Source: Shewanella sp. HN-41 (lineage in GTDB: Bacteria > Pseudomonadota > Gammaproteobacteria > Enterobacterales > Shewanellaceae). Taken from it: DNA of 64,000 nt. The notes under the pieces are model-generated. The model searched no databases. It was not told the origin of the DNA and saw only the letters and a program-made list of their open reading frames with translations. Location of the stretch: NCBI RefSeq assembly GCF_000217915.1, contig NZ_AFOZ01000013.1, positions 1-64,000 on the forward strand, written 5' to 3'. Positions 1-10,658 of this stretch are shown in pieces (position 1 is the stretch's first letter; every line of letters begins with the position of its first letter). Made by a program: the position numbers and the translations under genes.

Positions 1-320
1 GTCGATACGGAGTCCCTACGTGTGGGTGAGAGTAACGAATTGAAGTATTAGCCCAAGGCGCGGGTATCTTCTATACCTCTCCTGCACCGGGTGAACCTGA
101 CTTCGTGAAAGAAGGTGATATTGTCACTGTTGAGCAAACTTTAGCGCTGACAGAAGCGATGAAGATGTTCTCACAGGTCAACTTGGCAGGCTTTAACCGC
201 CAAGGTGCCGTACTCTATCCTGAGGATCAGAAGTATCGCATCGAGCGCATCCTGAACAGCAATGGTCAGCAAGTGTCTCAAGGTGACTTACTGTTTGTGG
301 TATCACCGGTAGAAGCTTAA
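1..320 (+). CDS. Biotin-dependent carboxylase, C-terminal biotinyl domain (partial, frameshifted)
   Basis: This is the 3' end of a gene that begins before the window. The last ~90 residues form a biotinyl (BCCP-like) domain with the biotinylation motif EAMKMF, whose lysine would carry biotin that moves CO2 between the carboxylase and carboxyltransferase sites. The reading frame is broken. Bases 1-39 read in frame 1 (VDTESLRVGESNE) and the domain continues from about base 39 in frame 3 (IEVLAQGAG...). Frame 1 stops at 49 and frame 3 has stops at 27 and 33. A single missing base near 37-40 (GAA[A]TT) would restore one continuous protein. It could be a genuine pseudogene or a sequencing error. 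The parent is probably a large multidomain acyl-CoA or 2-oxoacid carboxylase, but that cannot be seen here. Confidence 0.7.
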
Positions 321-342
321 GCATTCTAGCCAAACGATATTC

Positions 343-368
343 AATACCCGCCACTGGCGGGTATTTTT
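343..368 (+). terminator. Rho-independent terminator after the carboxylase gene
   Basis: Perfect inverted repeat AATACCCGCC-act-GGCGGGTATT followed by a run of T, 22 bases after the carboxylase stop codon. Confidence 0.9.
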
Positions 369-475
369 TTATCTCTTTGTTAAGCTATAGGGCGGGCGAT
401 TGGTATTATCACCGCATCGCATATACACTTTTTAAATCTAAATCAGCTAAGTCTTGTGTTTACTTGAGAATATTG

Positions 476-1927
476 ATGAGTATTCGGTATTGGTTGCTAG
501 CCTTATGTCTGTCTTCACCTCTGCAGGCATATGCCGAGCATTTGGCTTCGACCTATTTAAGATCGGCGGAGGAAAGTGCCGGAACCAGTGAAAAAGTTAT
601 TCGCTACTGCGTTGACCCTGACTGGTTGCCCTATGAGGCCATTCGTGATGGCAAACATGTGGGTATATCCTCCGACTATATCCAATACATTCAATTCCAC
701 ACGCCATTAAAATTCAGTTTGGTTATCACAGGTTCTTGGAGCGAAACCTTGTCTTTCTTGAAGAATGGGCGTTGCGACTTGACCCCATTACTCAATAAAA
801 CTGCTTTGCGGGAGCAATATTTGCACTTTAGCCAAGTGTATTTCCGTTCGCCTAATGTGCTGGTATCTCTGATGGAACAACCCTTTTTGCAGGGGTTTGA
901 CAACATAGGTGGGCGTATTTTAGCTGTGCCTAAGGGGTATCGATTGGCGGAATATATCCATCATTATTATCCCCAAGTTCAGACGATCACCGTGGATAAT
1001 GAGCCTGAGGGGCTGGAGGCTGTGCTTGCCAAACAAGCGGATCTGTTTGTGGGTTCAATGTATTCCGTGAATGCCTATATCCAACAAACGGGTTTCAATC
1101 ACCTTAAAATTGCCGGTTGGGGTGGGCCCGAGGATGAATTACGCATAGGTGTCAGTTTAGGAAATGAGGCATTGTTACCTATCATCAATCAAGCCCTCGA
1201 GACTATCAGTGAACTTGAACATATTGAAATTTATCGAAAATGGAATAATGTTACTATTATCGATGAAACCAATTATCGACTGATCTACCAAATCATTGCC
1301 GCTACCTTGTTTATCCTTCTCCTCCTCGGTTCACGCACTTACTTGATGATTCAATATAACCGCCGCTTAACGAGCAAAAACCTACAGTTAGAAAGGTTGC
1401 ATCAGCAACTTGAGGAAAAGAATACCGAGCTGGAGTTTTTATCGACCCATGATCCCCTGACTAAGCTTTATAATCGACATTACTTCGATCGACATTTTAT
1501 GGATGATCATCGGGCATCGGAGCATGTGGATCCCGCCATATGCTTGGTGATGGTGGATATCGACTACTTTAAAGAAATTAATGACACTAATGGCCACTCC
1601 ATAGGCGATAAAATTCTTATCGAACTCTCAGCCGTATTACAACACTGTGTGCGTGATTGCGATGTGGTTGCACGTTGGGGCGGGGAGGAGTTTGTGATCC
1701 TTTGCCATCAATCCTCACTCCCCTTGATTCAGTCATTATGTCAAAGGATCGTAGGGACGATACGGGAGCATGAATTCAGTGATGGCGTGCACTTAACCTG
1801 CAGTTTTGGCATCGCAAAGCTGATGGAAAATGAGCCGATGCAATCCTGTTTCGAGCGAGCAGATAGGGCATTATATCGAGCTAAAGTACAAGGCAGAGAC
1901 CAAGTTTGTGTCGATGAGGTGCTCTAA
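476..1927 (+). CDS. Periplasmic-sensing diguanylate cyclase (SBP_bac_3-TM-GGDEF)
   Basis: Predicted inner-membrane diguanylate cyclase of about 483 residues that makes c-di-GMP in response to a periplasmic ligand. It starts with a signal peptide (MSIRYWLLALCLSSPLQAYA). A solute-binding-protein family 3 domain follows (about residues 35-265), then one TM helix (about 277-297), a short coiled coil and a GGDEF domain (about 325-480). The active site is GGEEF, and an RDCD motif five residues before it matches the inhibitory I-site RxxD, so product feedback is expected. I chose the ATG at 476 because it begins directly at the signal peptide. The longest frame starts with TTG at 377, almost inside the preceding terminator, and would add 33 unlikely residues. 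The ligand cannot be told from sequence; amino acids are typical for this fold. Confidence 0.85.
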   Translation: MSIRYWLLALCLSSPLQAYAEHLASTYLRSAEESAGTSEKVIRYCVDPDWLPYEAIRDGKHVGISSDYIQYIQFHTPLKFSLVITGSWSETLSFLKNGRCDLTPLLNKTALREQYLHFSQVYFRSPNVLVSLMEQPFLQGFDNIGGRILAVPKGYRLAEYIHHYYPQVQTITVDNEPEGLEAVLAKQADLFVGSMYSVNAYIQQTGFNHLKIAGWGGPEDELRIGVSLGNEALLPIINQALETISELEHIEIYRKWNNVTIIDETNYRLIYQIIAATLFILLLLGSRTYLMIQYNRRLTSKNLQLERLHQQLEEKNTELEFLSTHDPLTKLYNRHYFDRHFMDDHRASEHVDPAICLVMVDIDYFKEINDTNGHSIGDKILIELSAVLQHCVRDCDVVARWGGEEFVILCHQSSLPLIQSLCQRIVGTIREHEFSDGVHLTCSFGIAKLMENEPMQSCFERADRALYRAKVQGRDQVCVDEVL

Positions 1928-2378
1928 CCTATATCAATTTGACGTTAATCTGTGATTTAGTCTCGGCATTTGTCATTTTAATTAAGGGAATCCACATTTA
2001 TCCGATTAATTGACCCGAGTTTAATGTTAATAGCTTACCGTTGTTACAGGTGACAGGGGGCTCAGGAAGCTGTTTTTGTGTACCCGTAGGCGGTAAAAGG
2101 CGGGAAAAACATCAATATCATTTGAAATCCGCTATTTTCTCAGGTTTTTATCAGTTGTTTGAAATTTAAGCTGAAGTATTTTATTTGGTTGTTTTCATGT
2201 GTTTTTCTTCGAATATTTTTCAATTTTATCGCCACTTTATTGTGAAAATGTGCAAGAGCCATTTGCGCAGAGCTAGGTTCCAATTTACAATATGCGCCTA
2301 AAATAATCTGATGTGCGGTGTGTCGGTTGTTTGTCGCATACTCCGTCTACTTCTTAAACTAATCATTAAAGTTGAATC
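1928..2378. other. Intergenic region upstream of EF-G
   Basis: 451 bases, AT-rich, with no credible ORF and no convincing terminator for the upstream GGDEF gene. It must contain the EF-G promoter, but I see no clear consensus -35/-10 pair. Confidence 0.5.
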
Positions 2379-4472
2379 ATGACCGAATTATCCAAATACA
2401 GAAACATTGGTATCTTCGCTCACGTTGACGCGGGTAAAACCACGACCACCGAGCGTATCCTTAAGCTAACCGGTAAAATCCATAAAATCGGTGAAGTTCA
2501 CGATGGTGAATCTACTACTGACTTCATGGTACAGGAAGCTGAGCGCGGTATTACTATTCAGTCTGCTGCCGTAAGTTGCTTCTGGAAAGATCACCGTTTC
2601 AACGTTATTGACACCCCTGGGCACGTTGACTTCACAGTTGAAGTTTATCGTTCTCTGAAAGTGCTTGATGGCGGTATCGGTGTATTCTGTGGTTCTGGTG
2701 GTGTTGAGCCACAATCAGAAACTAACTGGCGCTATGCGAACGAATCTGAAGTTGCTCGTATCATCTTCGTAAACAAGTTAGACCGTATGGGTGCTGACTT
2801 CCTACGTGTTGTTAAGCAAACTAAAGACGTGTTAGCGGCTAACCCACTGGTTATGGTTCTGCCAATCGGTATCGAAGACGAATTTACGGGTGTTGTTGAC
2901 CTGCTAACTCGTAAAGCTTACGTGTGGGATGATTCTGGTTTACCAGAAAACTACACAGTAACAGACGTTCCTGCTGACATGGTTGACCAAGTTGAAGAAT
3001 ACCGTGAAATGCTGATCGAGACTGCTGTTGAGCAGGACGATGCAATCATGGAAGCTTACATGGAAGGCGAAGAGCCATCTTTGGAAGACATCAAGCGTTG
3101 TATCCGTGCGGGTACTCGTACTATGGCATTCTTCCCAACATACTGTGGTTCTGCGTTCAAGAACAAAGGTATGCAACTGGTTCTGGATGCTGTTGTTGAT
3201 TACTTACCAGCACCAGATGAAGTTGATCCACAGCCTTTGACTGATGAAGAAGGTAACGAAACTGGCGAATACGCTATCGTTTCTGCCGATGAGCCATTGA
3301 AAGCGTTAGCGTTCAAGATCATGGATGACCGTTTCGGTGCCCTGACTTTCGTTCGTCTCTACTCAGGTCAACTGAAGAAGGGTGACACCATCCTAAACAG
3401 CGCGACGGGTAAAACTGAGCGTATCGGCCGTATGTGCGAAATGTACGCTGACGACCGTATCGAAATTGAATCTGCTCAAGCTGGCGACATTATCGCTATC
3501 GTGGGCATGAAGAACGTGCAAACTGGTCACACTCTGTGTGATGTTAAGCACCCATGTACATTAGAAGCCATGGTGTTCCCTGAGCCAGTAATTTCTATTG
3601 CTGTTGCGCCAAAAGATAAAGGCGGCTCTGAGAAAATGGGTATCGCTATCGGTAAGATGATCGCTGAAGATCCATCATTCCGCGTAGAAACTGACGAAGA
3701 TTCAGGTGAAACCATCCTTAAAGGTATGGGTGAACTTCACTTAGATATTAAAGTAGACATCCTGAAGCGTACTTACGGTGTTGAGTTGATCGTAGGTGAG
3801 CCACAAGTGGCCTACCGTGAAACTATTACTCAAATGGTTGAAGACCAATACACCCACAAGAAACAATCTGGTGGTTCTGGTCAATTCGGTAAGATCGAAT
3901 ACATCATCCGCCCAGGTGAGCCAAACACTGGTTTCGTATTCAAATCTTCAGTTGTAGGTGGTAGCGTTCCTAAGGAATTCTGGCCTGCAGTTGAGAAAGG
4001 TTTCGCGAGCATGATGAACACTGGTACTATCGCTGGCTTCCCAGTGTTAGACGTAGAGTTCGAATTAACTGACGGTGCTTACCACGCAGTTGACTCATCA
4101 GCCATCGCGTTCGAAATCGCTGCTAAAGCGGCATTCCGTCAGTCTATCGCTAAAGCTAAACCACAACTTCTTGAGCCAATCATGAAAGTTGACGTGTTCA
4201 GCCCAGAAGACAACGTGGGTGACGTGATCGGTGACTTAAACCGTCGTCGCGGCATGATCAAAGACCAAATCGCAGGTGTGACTGGTGTTCGTATCAAGGC
4301 TGACGTACCGTTATCAGAAATGTTCGGTTACATCGGTTCACTACGTACAATGACTTCTGGTCGTGGTCAGTTCTCTATGGAGTTCTCACACTACACGCCA
4401 TGTCCAAACAGCGTATCTGAAAAAGTGGTTGCTCAAGTTAAAGAGCGTAAAGCTGCTGAAGCTAAGAAGTAA
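2379..4472 (+). CDS. fusA: Translation elongation factor G (stand-alone copy)
   Basis: A 697-residue EF-G, full length for the family. It is a cytoplasmic GTPase that drives ribosomal translocation and, with RRF, ribosome recycling. GTP-binding motifs are intact: G1 [12 protein letters not shown], switch [12 protein letters not shown]3 DTPGH and G4 NKLD. The C-terminal EF-G domains IV-V follow (for example [11 protein letters not shown] and the [18 protein letters not shown] segment). It is not in a str operon (no rpsL, rpsG or tuf beside it), so it is probably a second EF-G paralogue, which gammaproteobacteria such as Shewanella and Vibrio carry. Whether it is specialised for translocation or recycling is not visible here. 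It is monocistronic, closed by a strong terminator. Confidence 0.93.
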   Translation: MTELSKYRNIGIFAHVDAGKTTTTERILKLTGKIHKIGEVHDGESTTDFMVQEAERGITIQSAAVSCFWKDHRFNVIDTPGHVDFTVEVYRSLKVLDGGIGVFCGSGGVEPQSETNWRYANESEVARIIFVNKLDRMGADFLRVVKQTKDVLAANPLVMVLPIGIEDEFTGVVDLLTRKAYVWDDSGLPENYTVTDVPADMVDQVEEYREMLIETAVEQDDAIMEAYMEGEEPSLEDIKRCIRAGTRTMAFFPTYCGSAFKNKGMQLVLDAVVDYLPAPDEVDPQPLTDEEGNETGEYAIVSADEPLKALAFKIMDDRFGALTFVRLYSGQLKKGDTILNSATGKTERIGRMCEMYADDRIEIESAQAGDIIAIVGMKNVQTGHTLCDVKHPCTLEAMVFPEPVISIAVAPKDKGGSEKMGIAIGKMIAEDPSFRVETDEDSGETILKGMGELHLDIKVDILKRTYGVELIVGEPQVAYRETITQMVEDQYTHKKQSGGSGQFGKIEYIIRPGEPNTGFVFKSSVVGGSVPKEFWPAVEKGFASMMNTGTIAGFPVLDVEFELTDGAYHAVDSSAIAFEIAAKAAFRQSIAKAKPQLLEPIMKVDVFSPEDNVGDVIGDLNRRRGMIKDQIAGVTGVRIKADVPLSEMFGYIGSLRTMTSGRGQFSMEFSHYTPCPNSVSEKVVAQVKERKAAEAKK

Positions 4473-4497
4473 TTCTTAACTCGACACGCATAGAGAC

Positions 4498-4531
4498 CGC
4501 TGCTAAGCCCTAGGCTAGCAGCGTTTTTTTT
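4498..4531 (+). terminator. Rho-independent terminator of EF-G gene
   Basis: Stem CGCTGCTA / TAGCAGCG with a 10-base loop, followed by eight T residues, 25 bases after the EF-G stop codon. Confidence 0.9.
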
Positions 4532-4545
4532 ATGGGCGATACTTT

Positions 4546-4603
4546 GGTTGACGGTTGACGGTTGACGGTTGACGGTTGACGGTTGACGGTTGACGGTTGA
4601 CGG
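4546..4603. repeat. Heptanucleotide microsatellite (GGTTGAC) x 8
   Basis: Eight perfect tandem copies of GGTTGAC (4546-4601) plus two further bases. It lies between the EF-G terminator and the end of the convergent LysR gene, stopping four bases before the LysR stop codon. Perfect copies of a 7-mer suggest recent slipped-strand expansion, so the number probably varies between strains. Confidence 0.97.
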
Positions 4604-4607
4604 ATTC

Positions 4608-5495
4608 TTAGGACTCGGTCTTTTGTTTACTTAATTCCAGTAGGGCATTGGCTGCGGGGGTTAAGGGTAAACTCTGGCGCCAAATCAGGGCTAAGTCCCA
4701 GGTCATGGCGGGTTGCATGGGTTTAAAGACCAGTTTGCTGGTACTTAACCTATGGCATATGGGTTCTGGTAAAATCGCTACCCCCATATCGGCTTCGACC
4801 ATGGCCGCAAGAAAGTCCCATTGGCCACTGCGAAAGGCGATATTCAATTGCACGCCAGCCTTACGACTGAGCCTATTTATCAACTTAGCGAGGGAGAAGT
4901 CCTCGTTATAGAGAATAAAGGGATAAGGCTCAAAATCCTGCCATTTGATCTGGGGTTTATCGGCTAGGGGATGCCCCTCGGGTATGCAGGCGAGTAAAGG
5001 ATACTTAGTGAGGGGTTGGTTCACCAGTTCGACTTCATGGGTGGTCGGCAGCGCGGTAAAGGCGATATCTAAGCTGTTGTTCAGCAGGGCCTGTTCGCAG
5101 CCAAAACCGCCGTATTCATACATTTGCAGTTCAATTCCCGGATAGCGCCTCCGGTAGCTGGTCAACAGACTGATAATCAAGCTGCTCATCATTGGGCATA
5201 CGCCCAGTCTAAGCCGCCCCGATTTTAGGCCACTCAGGTTACTCATATCCTCCTGCAATCTATGCCATTGGCCGAGGATTTCCCGCGCGCTGTGCTCAAA
5301 TATTTGTCCCGCCTGGGTGAGCTCTACCTTTTGATTGTTACGGATAAGCAGTGTCTCTCCCAAACTCTCTTCGAGCCTTTGGATGATCTTGCTGAGCGTC
5401 GGTTGGGTGATAAAGCATTTTTGGGCGGCACGGGTGAAGTTTTCCGTTTCGACCAGAATCAAAAAACATTGCAAGGTCTTGATTGGAATGTTCAT
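4608..5495 (-). CDS. LysR-family transcriptional regulator
   Basis: 295 residues, standard LysR size. The N-terminal winged helix-turn-helix (about residues 1-60: TLQCFLILVETENFTRAAQKCFITQPTLSKII) is followed by a helical linker and a periplasmic-binding-like co-inducer domain (about 90-290). It is transcribed away from the small ORF at 5590, with a 94-base shared region between them where an autoregulatory site would be expected. Its effector is unknown. The gene lies between EF-G and nap, and nothing in sequence ties it to nitrate. Confidence 0.9.
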   Translation of the reverse strand: MNIPIKTLQCFLILVETENFTRAAQKCFITQPTLSKIIQRLEESLGETLLIRNNQKVELTQAGQIFEHSAREILGQWHRLQEDMSNLSGLKSGRLRLGVCPMMSSLIISLLTSYRRRYPGIELQMYEYGGFGCEQALLNNSLDIAFTALPTTHEVELVNQPLTKYPLLACIPEGHPLADKPQIKWQDFEPYPFILYNEDFSLAKLINRLSRKAGVQLNIAFRSGQWDFLAAMVEADMGVAILPEPICHRLSTSKLVFKPMQPAMTWDLALIWRQSLPLTPAANALLELSKQKTES

Positions 5496-5589
5496 GCTGA
5501 AATGGAATCCATTGTATGGCGTTAATTCATTTTACTGATGATGGCCTAAGTATTACTTTGAGCTTGTTAACAGAACAGGAGATTTATCG

Positions 5590-5742
5590 ATGAAATTCAC
5601 ATCAAGTTTATGGGTAGGGGCTTTGTGGCAGGCGGCTATGCCTGAGGCAAAGAATGTGCAAACAGCTAAAACGGCGCAAACCAGATTAACGGCTCCAGCG
5701 GGTGATTTGCATAAAGCAAAACAACAAGTAAACCCAGCCTAG
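5590..5742 (+). CDS. Small hypothetical protein (50 aa) divergent from LysR gene
   Basis: An ORF of 50 residues (MKFTSSLWVGALWQ... ending KQQVNPA) with a strong Shine-Dalgarno site AGGAGA 7 bases before the ATG. The stop codon TAG lies inside the loop region of a strong terminator, a compact arrangement that suggests a real short transcript. The protein is basic in its second half and rich in Ala, Gln and Lys, without a clear TM segment. I do not recognise the family. It could instead be a small RNA whose ORF is incidental. Its divergent position makes it a possible target of the LysR regulator. Confidence 0.5.
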   Translation: MKFTSSLWVGALWQAAMPEAKNVQTAKTAQTRLTAPAGDLHKAKQQVNPA

Positions 5743-5757
5743 GCTGGGTTTTTACTT
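5731..5757 (+). terminator. Rho-independent terminator overlapping the small ORF stop
   Basis: Perfect 9-bp stem AACCCAGCC-ta-GGCTGGGTT followed by TTTACTTTTTT. The TAG stop codon of the 50-residue ORF (5740-5742) falls in it. Confidence 0.88.
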
Positions 5758-5914
5758 TTTTAGTATTCTTCGCGTTTTACACATTTCTCCACCTTTATCT
5801 TTCCCTCGCCTAATATCTCACCGCACTGCTTTTTAAACACAGAGTTTTTACACTGCTTTTTTAACCCTGAATGGCGCAAAAGCTTATCTCTAAGACTTTA
5901 AATTTGGGAGAGTA

Positions 5915-5942
5915 AAAAGCCACTGGATTAGCAGTGGCTTTT
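5915..5942 (-). terminator. Terminator of the nap operon (bidirectional)
   Basis: Perfect 11-bp stem AAAAGCCACTG-gattag-CAGTGGCTTTT, 21 bases beyond the napB stop codon. The A/T ends give a U tract on either strand. Confidence 0.88.
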
Positions 5943-5962
5943 ACGGGCAGGGAAGTGCTGTT

Positions 5963-6394
5963 TTATTGATTTGAAAACTTGTTCTCGACTAAGGGCATCT
6001 TGTTTTCCGCCTGTGCGACATGGCACTGGGTACAGAAATAGTTCTGGCCATTGAGCGTACCCTTATCGTCGATAACGTGGGATCTTGCCACTGGGGTTGC
6101 CTTCATACGTTTTGCTTTATCCCAGCTATGACAGGTTAAGCAGCCATTCTTATCTAAGGTTATTTTGTAATCATCCTTATGGGGGATCAGTGGTGGTTGG
6201 TCGGTAAAGCTGCGCTCCAATGCTGTTCCACGACTCGGATACACTGGCATAGCATCGGCAGGGCGAATATCCGTGACCGCGCTATCGCCTGCGAGGGACT
6301 TGATATTAACGGGCGCTGGATTGATGTCCGTTTGCTGGCCTGAGCAGCCGCCGATGGCTAATACAATCGCGGCTAAGGTGAGTATTTTTTTCAT
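5963..6394 (-). CDS. napB: Periplasmic nitrate reductase, diheme cytochrome c subunit NapB
   Basis: 143 residues, the usual NapB size. It passes electrons to NapA in the periplasm. Two c-type heme motifs are present, CLTCH and CTQCH, with distal histidines nearby. The N-terminus [17 protein letters not shown] ends in IGGC, which fits a lipobox, so the protein may be lipid-anchored rather than freely soluble; signal peptidase I cleavage cannot be excluded. It is the last gene of napDAGHB, overlapping napH by 4 bases (ATGA), and is followed by a terminator. Confidence 0.95.
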   Translation of the reverse strand: MKKILTLAAIVLAIGGCSGQQTDINPAPVNIKSLAGDSAVTDIRPADAMPVYPSRGTALERSFTDQPPLIPHKDDYKITLDKNGCLTCHSWDKAKRMKATPVARSHVIDDKGTLNGQNYFCTQCHVAQAENKMPLVENKFSNQ

Positions 6395-7395
6395 TGGTCA
6401 TTCTCCGCCTTGGGGGCAATGTGTTGACGAATTGGTGAAGAGATAAGTGGCGACTGACTATCGGTCGAGTCACCTGTATTCAGTGGAGTCTTAGCTCCAG
6501 TAAAACGAGTTTGATAGCGAAATACGCGTTGTGCGCAGACATCGATACAGCGACCGCATTGGGTGCAGTCAGGGCTTGATATCACCGGGTTTTGCCCTTT
6601 TAACGCGGGTTTTAATACCTGGCGTTCGGGGCAAACGGCAAAGCAGTCCATGCAGCTATCACAGGCACTGGCTTTGCTAGCGACGATTTTGATGGGGCTC
6701 CATTTGCCGACTAAGCCGAACAGGGCGCCCGTTGGGCACAGGTGACCGCACCAAGCACGCTCGGCGATAAACAGATCCAGCAGAAATATCGCCACCAAGA
6801 TCCATAAACCACTGAGGCTGCCAAATAGCACGGCGCGATAAACTAAGGGCACAGGGTTGACCCATTCCCAAATCAAGCTGCCAGTGAGCAGCGGCAATAA
6901 CAGCACGAGTGTCAGCAGGTAGTAACGTAAATTGCGCGGTAACTCGCTGGTGCGAGGGAGGTTCAGTTTACGTCTAAGCCAGCTTGCGGTATCGGTAACC
7001 AGATTGACCGGACACACCCAGCTGCAAAACACCCTGCCACCGGCGAGGGCATAAAACATGATCACCAAGGCAGCGCCTATCAATAGGCTAAGCTCGGGAA
7101 TATGCCCGCTAATGAGCATTTGTAAGCTCACCAGTGGATCGGCAAAGGGAATGGTATCGAGTAATAAACTGGCCGATAAATTACCCTTAAATAGCCAAAT
7201 TCCCAGTAATGGCCCAAGTGCAAATAAGCCTAATAAGCCGAATTGCACCGCGCGGCGTAGTAGCAAATATTTGTGCGCGCCAAACCATCCGAGTTCTGCA
7301 ATGGCTGCGGCATGTTCGCCTTGCATGTAGGCTTTGGCCTTTGAGTTCATGGTCTGGTTATTCATAGACTTGTTACTGACAGACTTGTTACTCAT
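6391..7395 (-). CDS. napH: Nap quinol-oxidation membrane ferredoxin NapH
   Basis: 334-residue polytopic membrane protein with four or more TM helices. Cys motifs CxxCP occur at membrane loops ([16 protein letters not shown]), and a C-terminal pair of [4Fe-4S] motifs ([12 protein letters not shown] and [11 protein letters not shown]) lies on the cytoplasmic side. NapH works with NapG to pass electrons from menaquinol or ubiquinol towards NapA/NapB. The first ~20 residues are a Ser/Asn/Lys/Met-rich extension with three internal Met codons, so the true start may be later. Its first codons overlap napG (4 bases). Two Tat/TM partners and no napC in the operon suggest that quinol oxidation relies on NapGH and/or an unlinked tetraheme CymA. 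Confidence 0.94.
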   Translation of the reverse strand: MSNKSVSNKSMNNQTMNSKAKAYMQGEHAAAIAELGWFGAHKYLLLRRAVQFGLLGLFALGPLLGIWLFKGNLSASLLLDTIPFADPLVSLQMLISGHIPELSLLIGAALVIMFYALAGGRVFCSWVCPVNLVTDTASWLRRKLNLPRTSELPRNLRYYLLTLVLLLPLLTGSLIWEWVNPVPLVYRAVLFGSLSGLWILVAIFLLDLFIAERAWCGHLCPTGALFGLVGKWSPIKIVASKASACDSCMDCFAVCPERQVLKPALKGQNPVISSPDCTQCGRCIDVCAQRVFRYQTRFTGAKTPLNTGDSTDSQSPLISSPIRQHIAPKAENDQ

Positions 7396-8150
7396 AGGCT
7401 CAGCCCCTTATTCAACATCTCTAGGGTGGTTTCCTCGGTGTTGATATAAGTGTCATGCGCCGCCGCTTTACCGAGCGCGAGGGCAGTCGGTAACACCTTA
7501 ATCGCGGCCGTGTCGAGCACGCAGGCATGCTCGCATTTACCGCAACCCGTACAGGTATCGCTGTTGACTGTGGGTAAAAACATGGCGTGGTGATCGCTAT
7601 GTTGATTGCGTTGGCGTTCTAAGGTGATGGCATTGTCGATTAACGGACAAACCCGATAACAAACGTCACAACGTAATCCCTTAAAGTTAAGGCAGTTTTT
7701 CTCATCTATTAGTACCGCAACCCCCATCTTAGCGTCGCTAATTTGCTCAAGTTGAGGATCAAGCGCTCCCGATGGGCAGGCTTTTATGCAGGGAATATCC
7801 TCACACATCTCGCAGGGAATGCGTCTTGCGGTAAAGAATGGCGTACCAGTGGCGGCGCCATCAAACCAACGTGCCAGCGATAGGGTGTCGTAGGGGCAAG
7901 CCTCAACACACAAGCCGCAGCGCACGCAGGCAGAGAGAAAATCGCTTTCTTCAAGGGCTCCCGGCGGTCTGCAAGCTTGGGGGGCGAGCTGGCCTTGGCT
8001 TTTTGCCGTAGCCGTCAGGCCTAATCCCACAAGTCCCATCACGCAGCCAGCCTTAGCCGTCGTTGCCAAAAACTGGCGACGATTGACTTGCTTGACTGTG
8101 AATGGACTCTTCACTTGCTGACTCACCTTAGACTCCTTAATCGCTTTCAA
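7392..8150 (-). CDS. napG: Nap ferredoxin-type protein NapG
   Basis: 252 residues. The N-terminus carries a twin-arginine signal ([13 protein letters not shown]), so the folded Fe-S protein is exported by Tat. Four [4Fe-4S] cysteine clusters are visible ([43 protein letters not shown]). NapG is the periplasmic partner of NapH in quinol-dependent electron delivery to nitrate reductase. It is separated from napA by 27 bases and overlaps napH by 4 bases, so translation is probably coupled. Confidence 0.94.
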   Translation of the reverse strand: MKAIKESKVSQQVKSPFTVKQVNRRQFLATTAKAGCVMGLVGLGLTATAKSQGQLAPQACRPPGALEESDFLSACVRCGLCVEACPYDTLSLARWFDGAATGTPFFTARRIPCEMCEDIPCIKACPSGALDPQLEQISDAKMGVAVLIDEKNCLNFKGLRCDVCYRVCPLIDNAITLERQRNQHSDHHAMFLPTVNSDTCTGCGKCEHACVLDTAAIKVLPTALALGKAAAHDTYINTEETTLEMLNKGLSL

Positions 8151-8177
8151 ATAAGCTCATCGCTATCAAATGAGGGC

Positions 8178-10658
8178 TTAGGCCTTCATCACTTTTACTG
8201 GGCACTTCTTAAAGTCAGTTTCTTTTGACAGTGGATCGGTCGCATCCAGAATCAACTTGTTGACTAACTGACGCGCATCGAAGAAGGGCATAAACACCAC
8301 GCCGCGTGGCGGTTTGTTACGGCCTTTGGTTTCGACACGGGTTTTGACCTCACCACGGGGAGAAGCGACTATCACTTCATCACCGCGTTGTACGCCACGG
8401 GCCTTAGCGTCTTCTGGATGCATGAAGATTTGAGCATCGGGATAGGCACGGTATAGCTCAGGGACGCGGGCGGTCATCGAACCTGTATGCCAGTGTTCGA
8501 GTACGCGGCCGGTAGACATCCACAGATCGTATTCAGCATTAGGCTCTTCTGCCGCAGGCTCGTAGGGCAGGGCGAAAATCACCGCTTTGCCATCGGGTTT
8601 TCCGTAGAAGTTAAAACCTTCACCCGCCTTCACATAGGGATCGCTACCTTCAACGAAGCGGCGTAGGGTTTCTTTACCCTCAACCACAGGCCAACGTAGG
8701 CCGCGGGTTTCGTGGTAACGGTCAAAGTCGGCTAAGTCATGGCCATGGCCGCGACCGAAGGTGGCGTATTCTTCGAAAATGCCTTTTTGTAGATAGAAGC
8801 CAAAATGCGCGCTTTCATCGTTTAACTCGGCTTTACAATCTGTGGTTGGGAACTTGTTGATGACGCCGTTGGCAAACAGCACTTCATAAAGCGTCTTGTC
8901 AGCGTATTCTGGCTGTTTAGCGATAAGCTCAGCGGGCCAGACTTCAGACACTTTAAAGCGTTTTGAGAACTCGACTAATTGCCACAGATCCGACTTAGCT
9001 CCCTCAGGCGCTTTGACCTGTTGATGCCACATATGGGTGCGGCGCTCGGCGTTACCGTAGGCACCTTCTTTCTCTACCCACATAGCGGTGGGCAGGATCA
9101 AGTCAGCTGCCATGGCGGTGACGGTTGGGTATGGATCTGAGACTACGATAAAGTTTTCAGGGTTACGGAAACCGGGATAAATTTCATCGTTGATATTCGG
9201 GCCCGCCTGCATATTGTTGGTACACATGGTCCAATAGCAGTTGAGCTTACCGTCTTTGAGCATGCGGCTTTGCAGCACGGCATGGAAGCCCGGTTTTGGC
9301 GGAATCGTGCCTTCTGGCACCTGCCAGACTTTTTCAGTGATGGCGCGGTGCTTATCGTTATTCACCACCATGTCCGCAGGCAGACGGTGAGCAAAGGTGC
9401 CGACTTCACGGGCGGTACCACAGGCCGATGGTTGACCCGTTAATGAGAATGGGCTGTTGCCTGGGGTGGCGATTTTGCCTGTGAGTAAGTGGATGTTGTA
9501 GAGCATGTTGTTTGCCCATACACCACGTACGTGTTGGTTGATCCCCATGGTCCACAGACTCATGACTTTGACCTTAGGATCGGCATAGGCCTTAGCTAAG
9601 GTTTCTAATCTTTCAGGCTCCACACCACTCATTTTCGCCGCATATTCCAGCGTATAAGTGCTGACGAACTTAGCGTATTCTTCGAAGCTGATAGGGCTGG
9701 ATTTGCCATTGCCTGGGTTTTTGGCTTTCTTCTCTAACGGATGATCTGGGCGCAGGCCATAGCCGATATCATCCACACCGAGGGCAAACTTAGTATGTTT
9801 AGTCACAAAGTCGGTATTCACGGCCTTGTTTTGGATGATGTAGTTAGCGATAAAGTTGAGGATCACAAGATCTGACTGTGGGCGGAACACCATAGGGTTG
9901 TCCGCTAGGTCGAAGCTGCGGTTCTCGAAGGTCGATAACACATGCACGCGGCTATCTTTGTTGCTTAGACGGCGATCCGATAAACGCGCCCACAGGATTG
10001 GGTGCATCTCGGCCATGTTGGCGCCCCAGAGCACAAAGTGATCGGCTGCTTCTAAGTCATCGTAACAGCCCATAGGCTCGTCGATACCGAAGGTACGCAT
10101 AAAGCCACCCACGGCCGATGCCATACAGTGGCGGGCGTTAGGGTCGATATTGTTGGTTAAGAATCCAGCCTTATGCAATTTAGAGGCGGCATAACCTTCC
10201 CAAATGGTCCATTGGCCTGAGCCGAACATACCGACTGAGGTTGGGCCCTTAGTGGCGAGGCTGTGTTTCCACTTTGCGGCCATAGTGTCTAAGGCAACAT
10301 CCCAACTAACTGGGGTAAACTCGCCTTCTTTATGGTATTGGCCATCCTTCATCCGCAGTAGCGGCGTGGTTAATCTGTCCTTGCCGTACATGATTTTCGA
10401 CAGGAAATAACCTTTAATACAGTTCAAACCACGGTTAACTGGGCTTTCGGGATCGCCCTTAGTCGCGACCACTTTACCCGCTTTGGTGCCGACTAATACG
10501 CTACAACCCACACCGCAGAAGCGGCAGGGTGCTTTATCCCACTTAATGTTATCTGACTCGGCGGCTTCGACCATTTTCACGGGAAGCGTGACGCCAACGG
10601 CCGTGGCAGCGGCAACCGCTGCGTTAGCCTTGAGAAACTCGCGGCGGCTAATGCTCAT
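8178..10658 (-). CDS. napA: Periplasmic nitrate reductase catalytic subunit NapA
   Basis: 826-residue molybdoenzyme that reduces nitrate to nitrite in the periplasm. It has a Tat signal [15 protein letters not shown], a [4Fe-4S] site CRFCGVGC...NCIKG (about residues 44-82), and the Cys ligand to molybdenum in NARHCMASA. The C-terminal molybdopterin-dinucleotide-binding domain ends in [11 protein letters not shown]. Length matches E. coli NapA. The start overlaps the napD stop by 4 bases, linking its synthesis to the NapD chaperone. Confidence 0.97.
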   Translation of the reverse strand: MSISRREFLKANAAVAAATAVGVTLPVKMVEAAESDNIKWDKAPCRFCGVGCSVLVGTKAGKVVATKGDPESPVNRGLNCIKGYFLSKIMYGKDRLTTPLLRMKDGQYHKEGEFTPVSWDVALDTMAAKWKHSLATKGPTSVGMFGSGQWTIWEGYAASKLHKAGFLTNNIDPNARHCMASAVGGFMRTFGIDEPMGCYDDLEAADHFVLWGANMAEMHPILWARLSDRRLSNKDSRVHVLSTFENRSFDLADNPMVFRPQSDLVILNFIANYIIQNKAVNTDFVTKHTKFALGVDDIGYGLRPDHPLEKKAKNPGNGKSSPISFEEYAKFVSTYTLEYAAKMSGVEPERLETLAKAYADPKVKVMSLWTMGINQHVRGVWANNMLYNIHLLTGKIATPGNSPFSLTGQPSACGTAREVGTFAHRLPADMVVNNDKHRAITEKVWQVPEGTIPPKPGFHAVLQSRMLKDGKLNCYWTMCTNNMQAGPNINDEIYPGFRNPENFIVVSDPYPTVTAMAADLILPTAMWVEKEGAYGNAERRTHMWHQQVKAPEGAKSDLWQLVEFSKRFKVSEVWPAELIAKQPEYADKTLYEVLFANGVINKFPTTDCKAELNDESAHFGFYLQKGIFEEYATFGRGHGHDLADFDRYHETRGLRWPVVEGKETLRRFVEGSDPYVKAGEGFNFYGKPDGKAVIFALPYEPAAEEPNAEYDLWMSTGRVLEHWHTGSMTARVPELYRAYPDAQIFMHPEDAKARGVQRGDEVIVASPRGEVKTRVETKGRNKPPRGVVFMPFFDARQLVNKLILDATDPLSKETDFKKCPVKVMKA

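Noticed and set aside
4546..4603. Short tandem units considered as a CRISPR array
   Set aside because: 7-bp units with no spacers; a microsatellite. No CRISPR array or cas gene was seen anywhere in the window.
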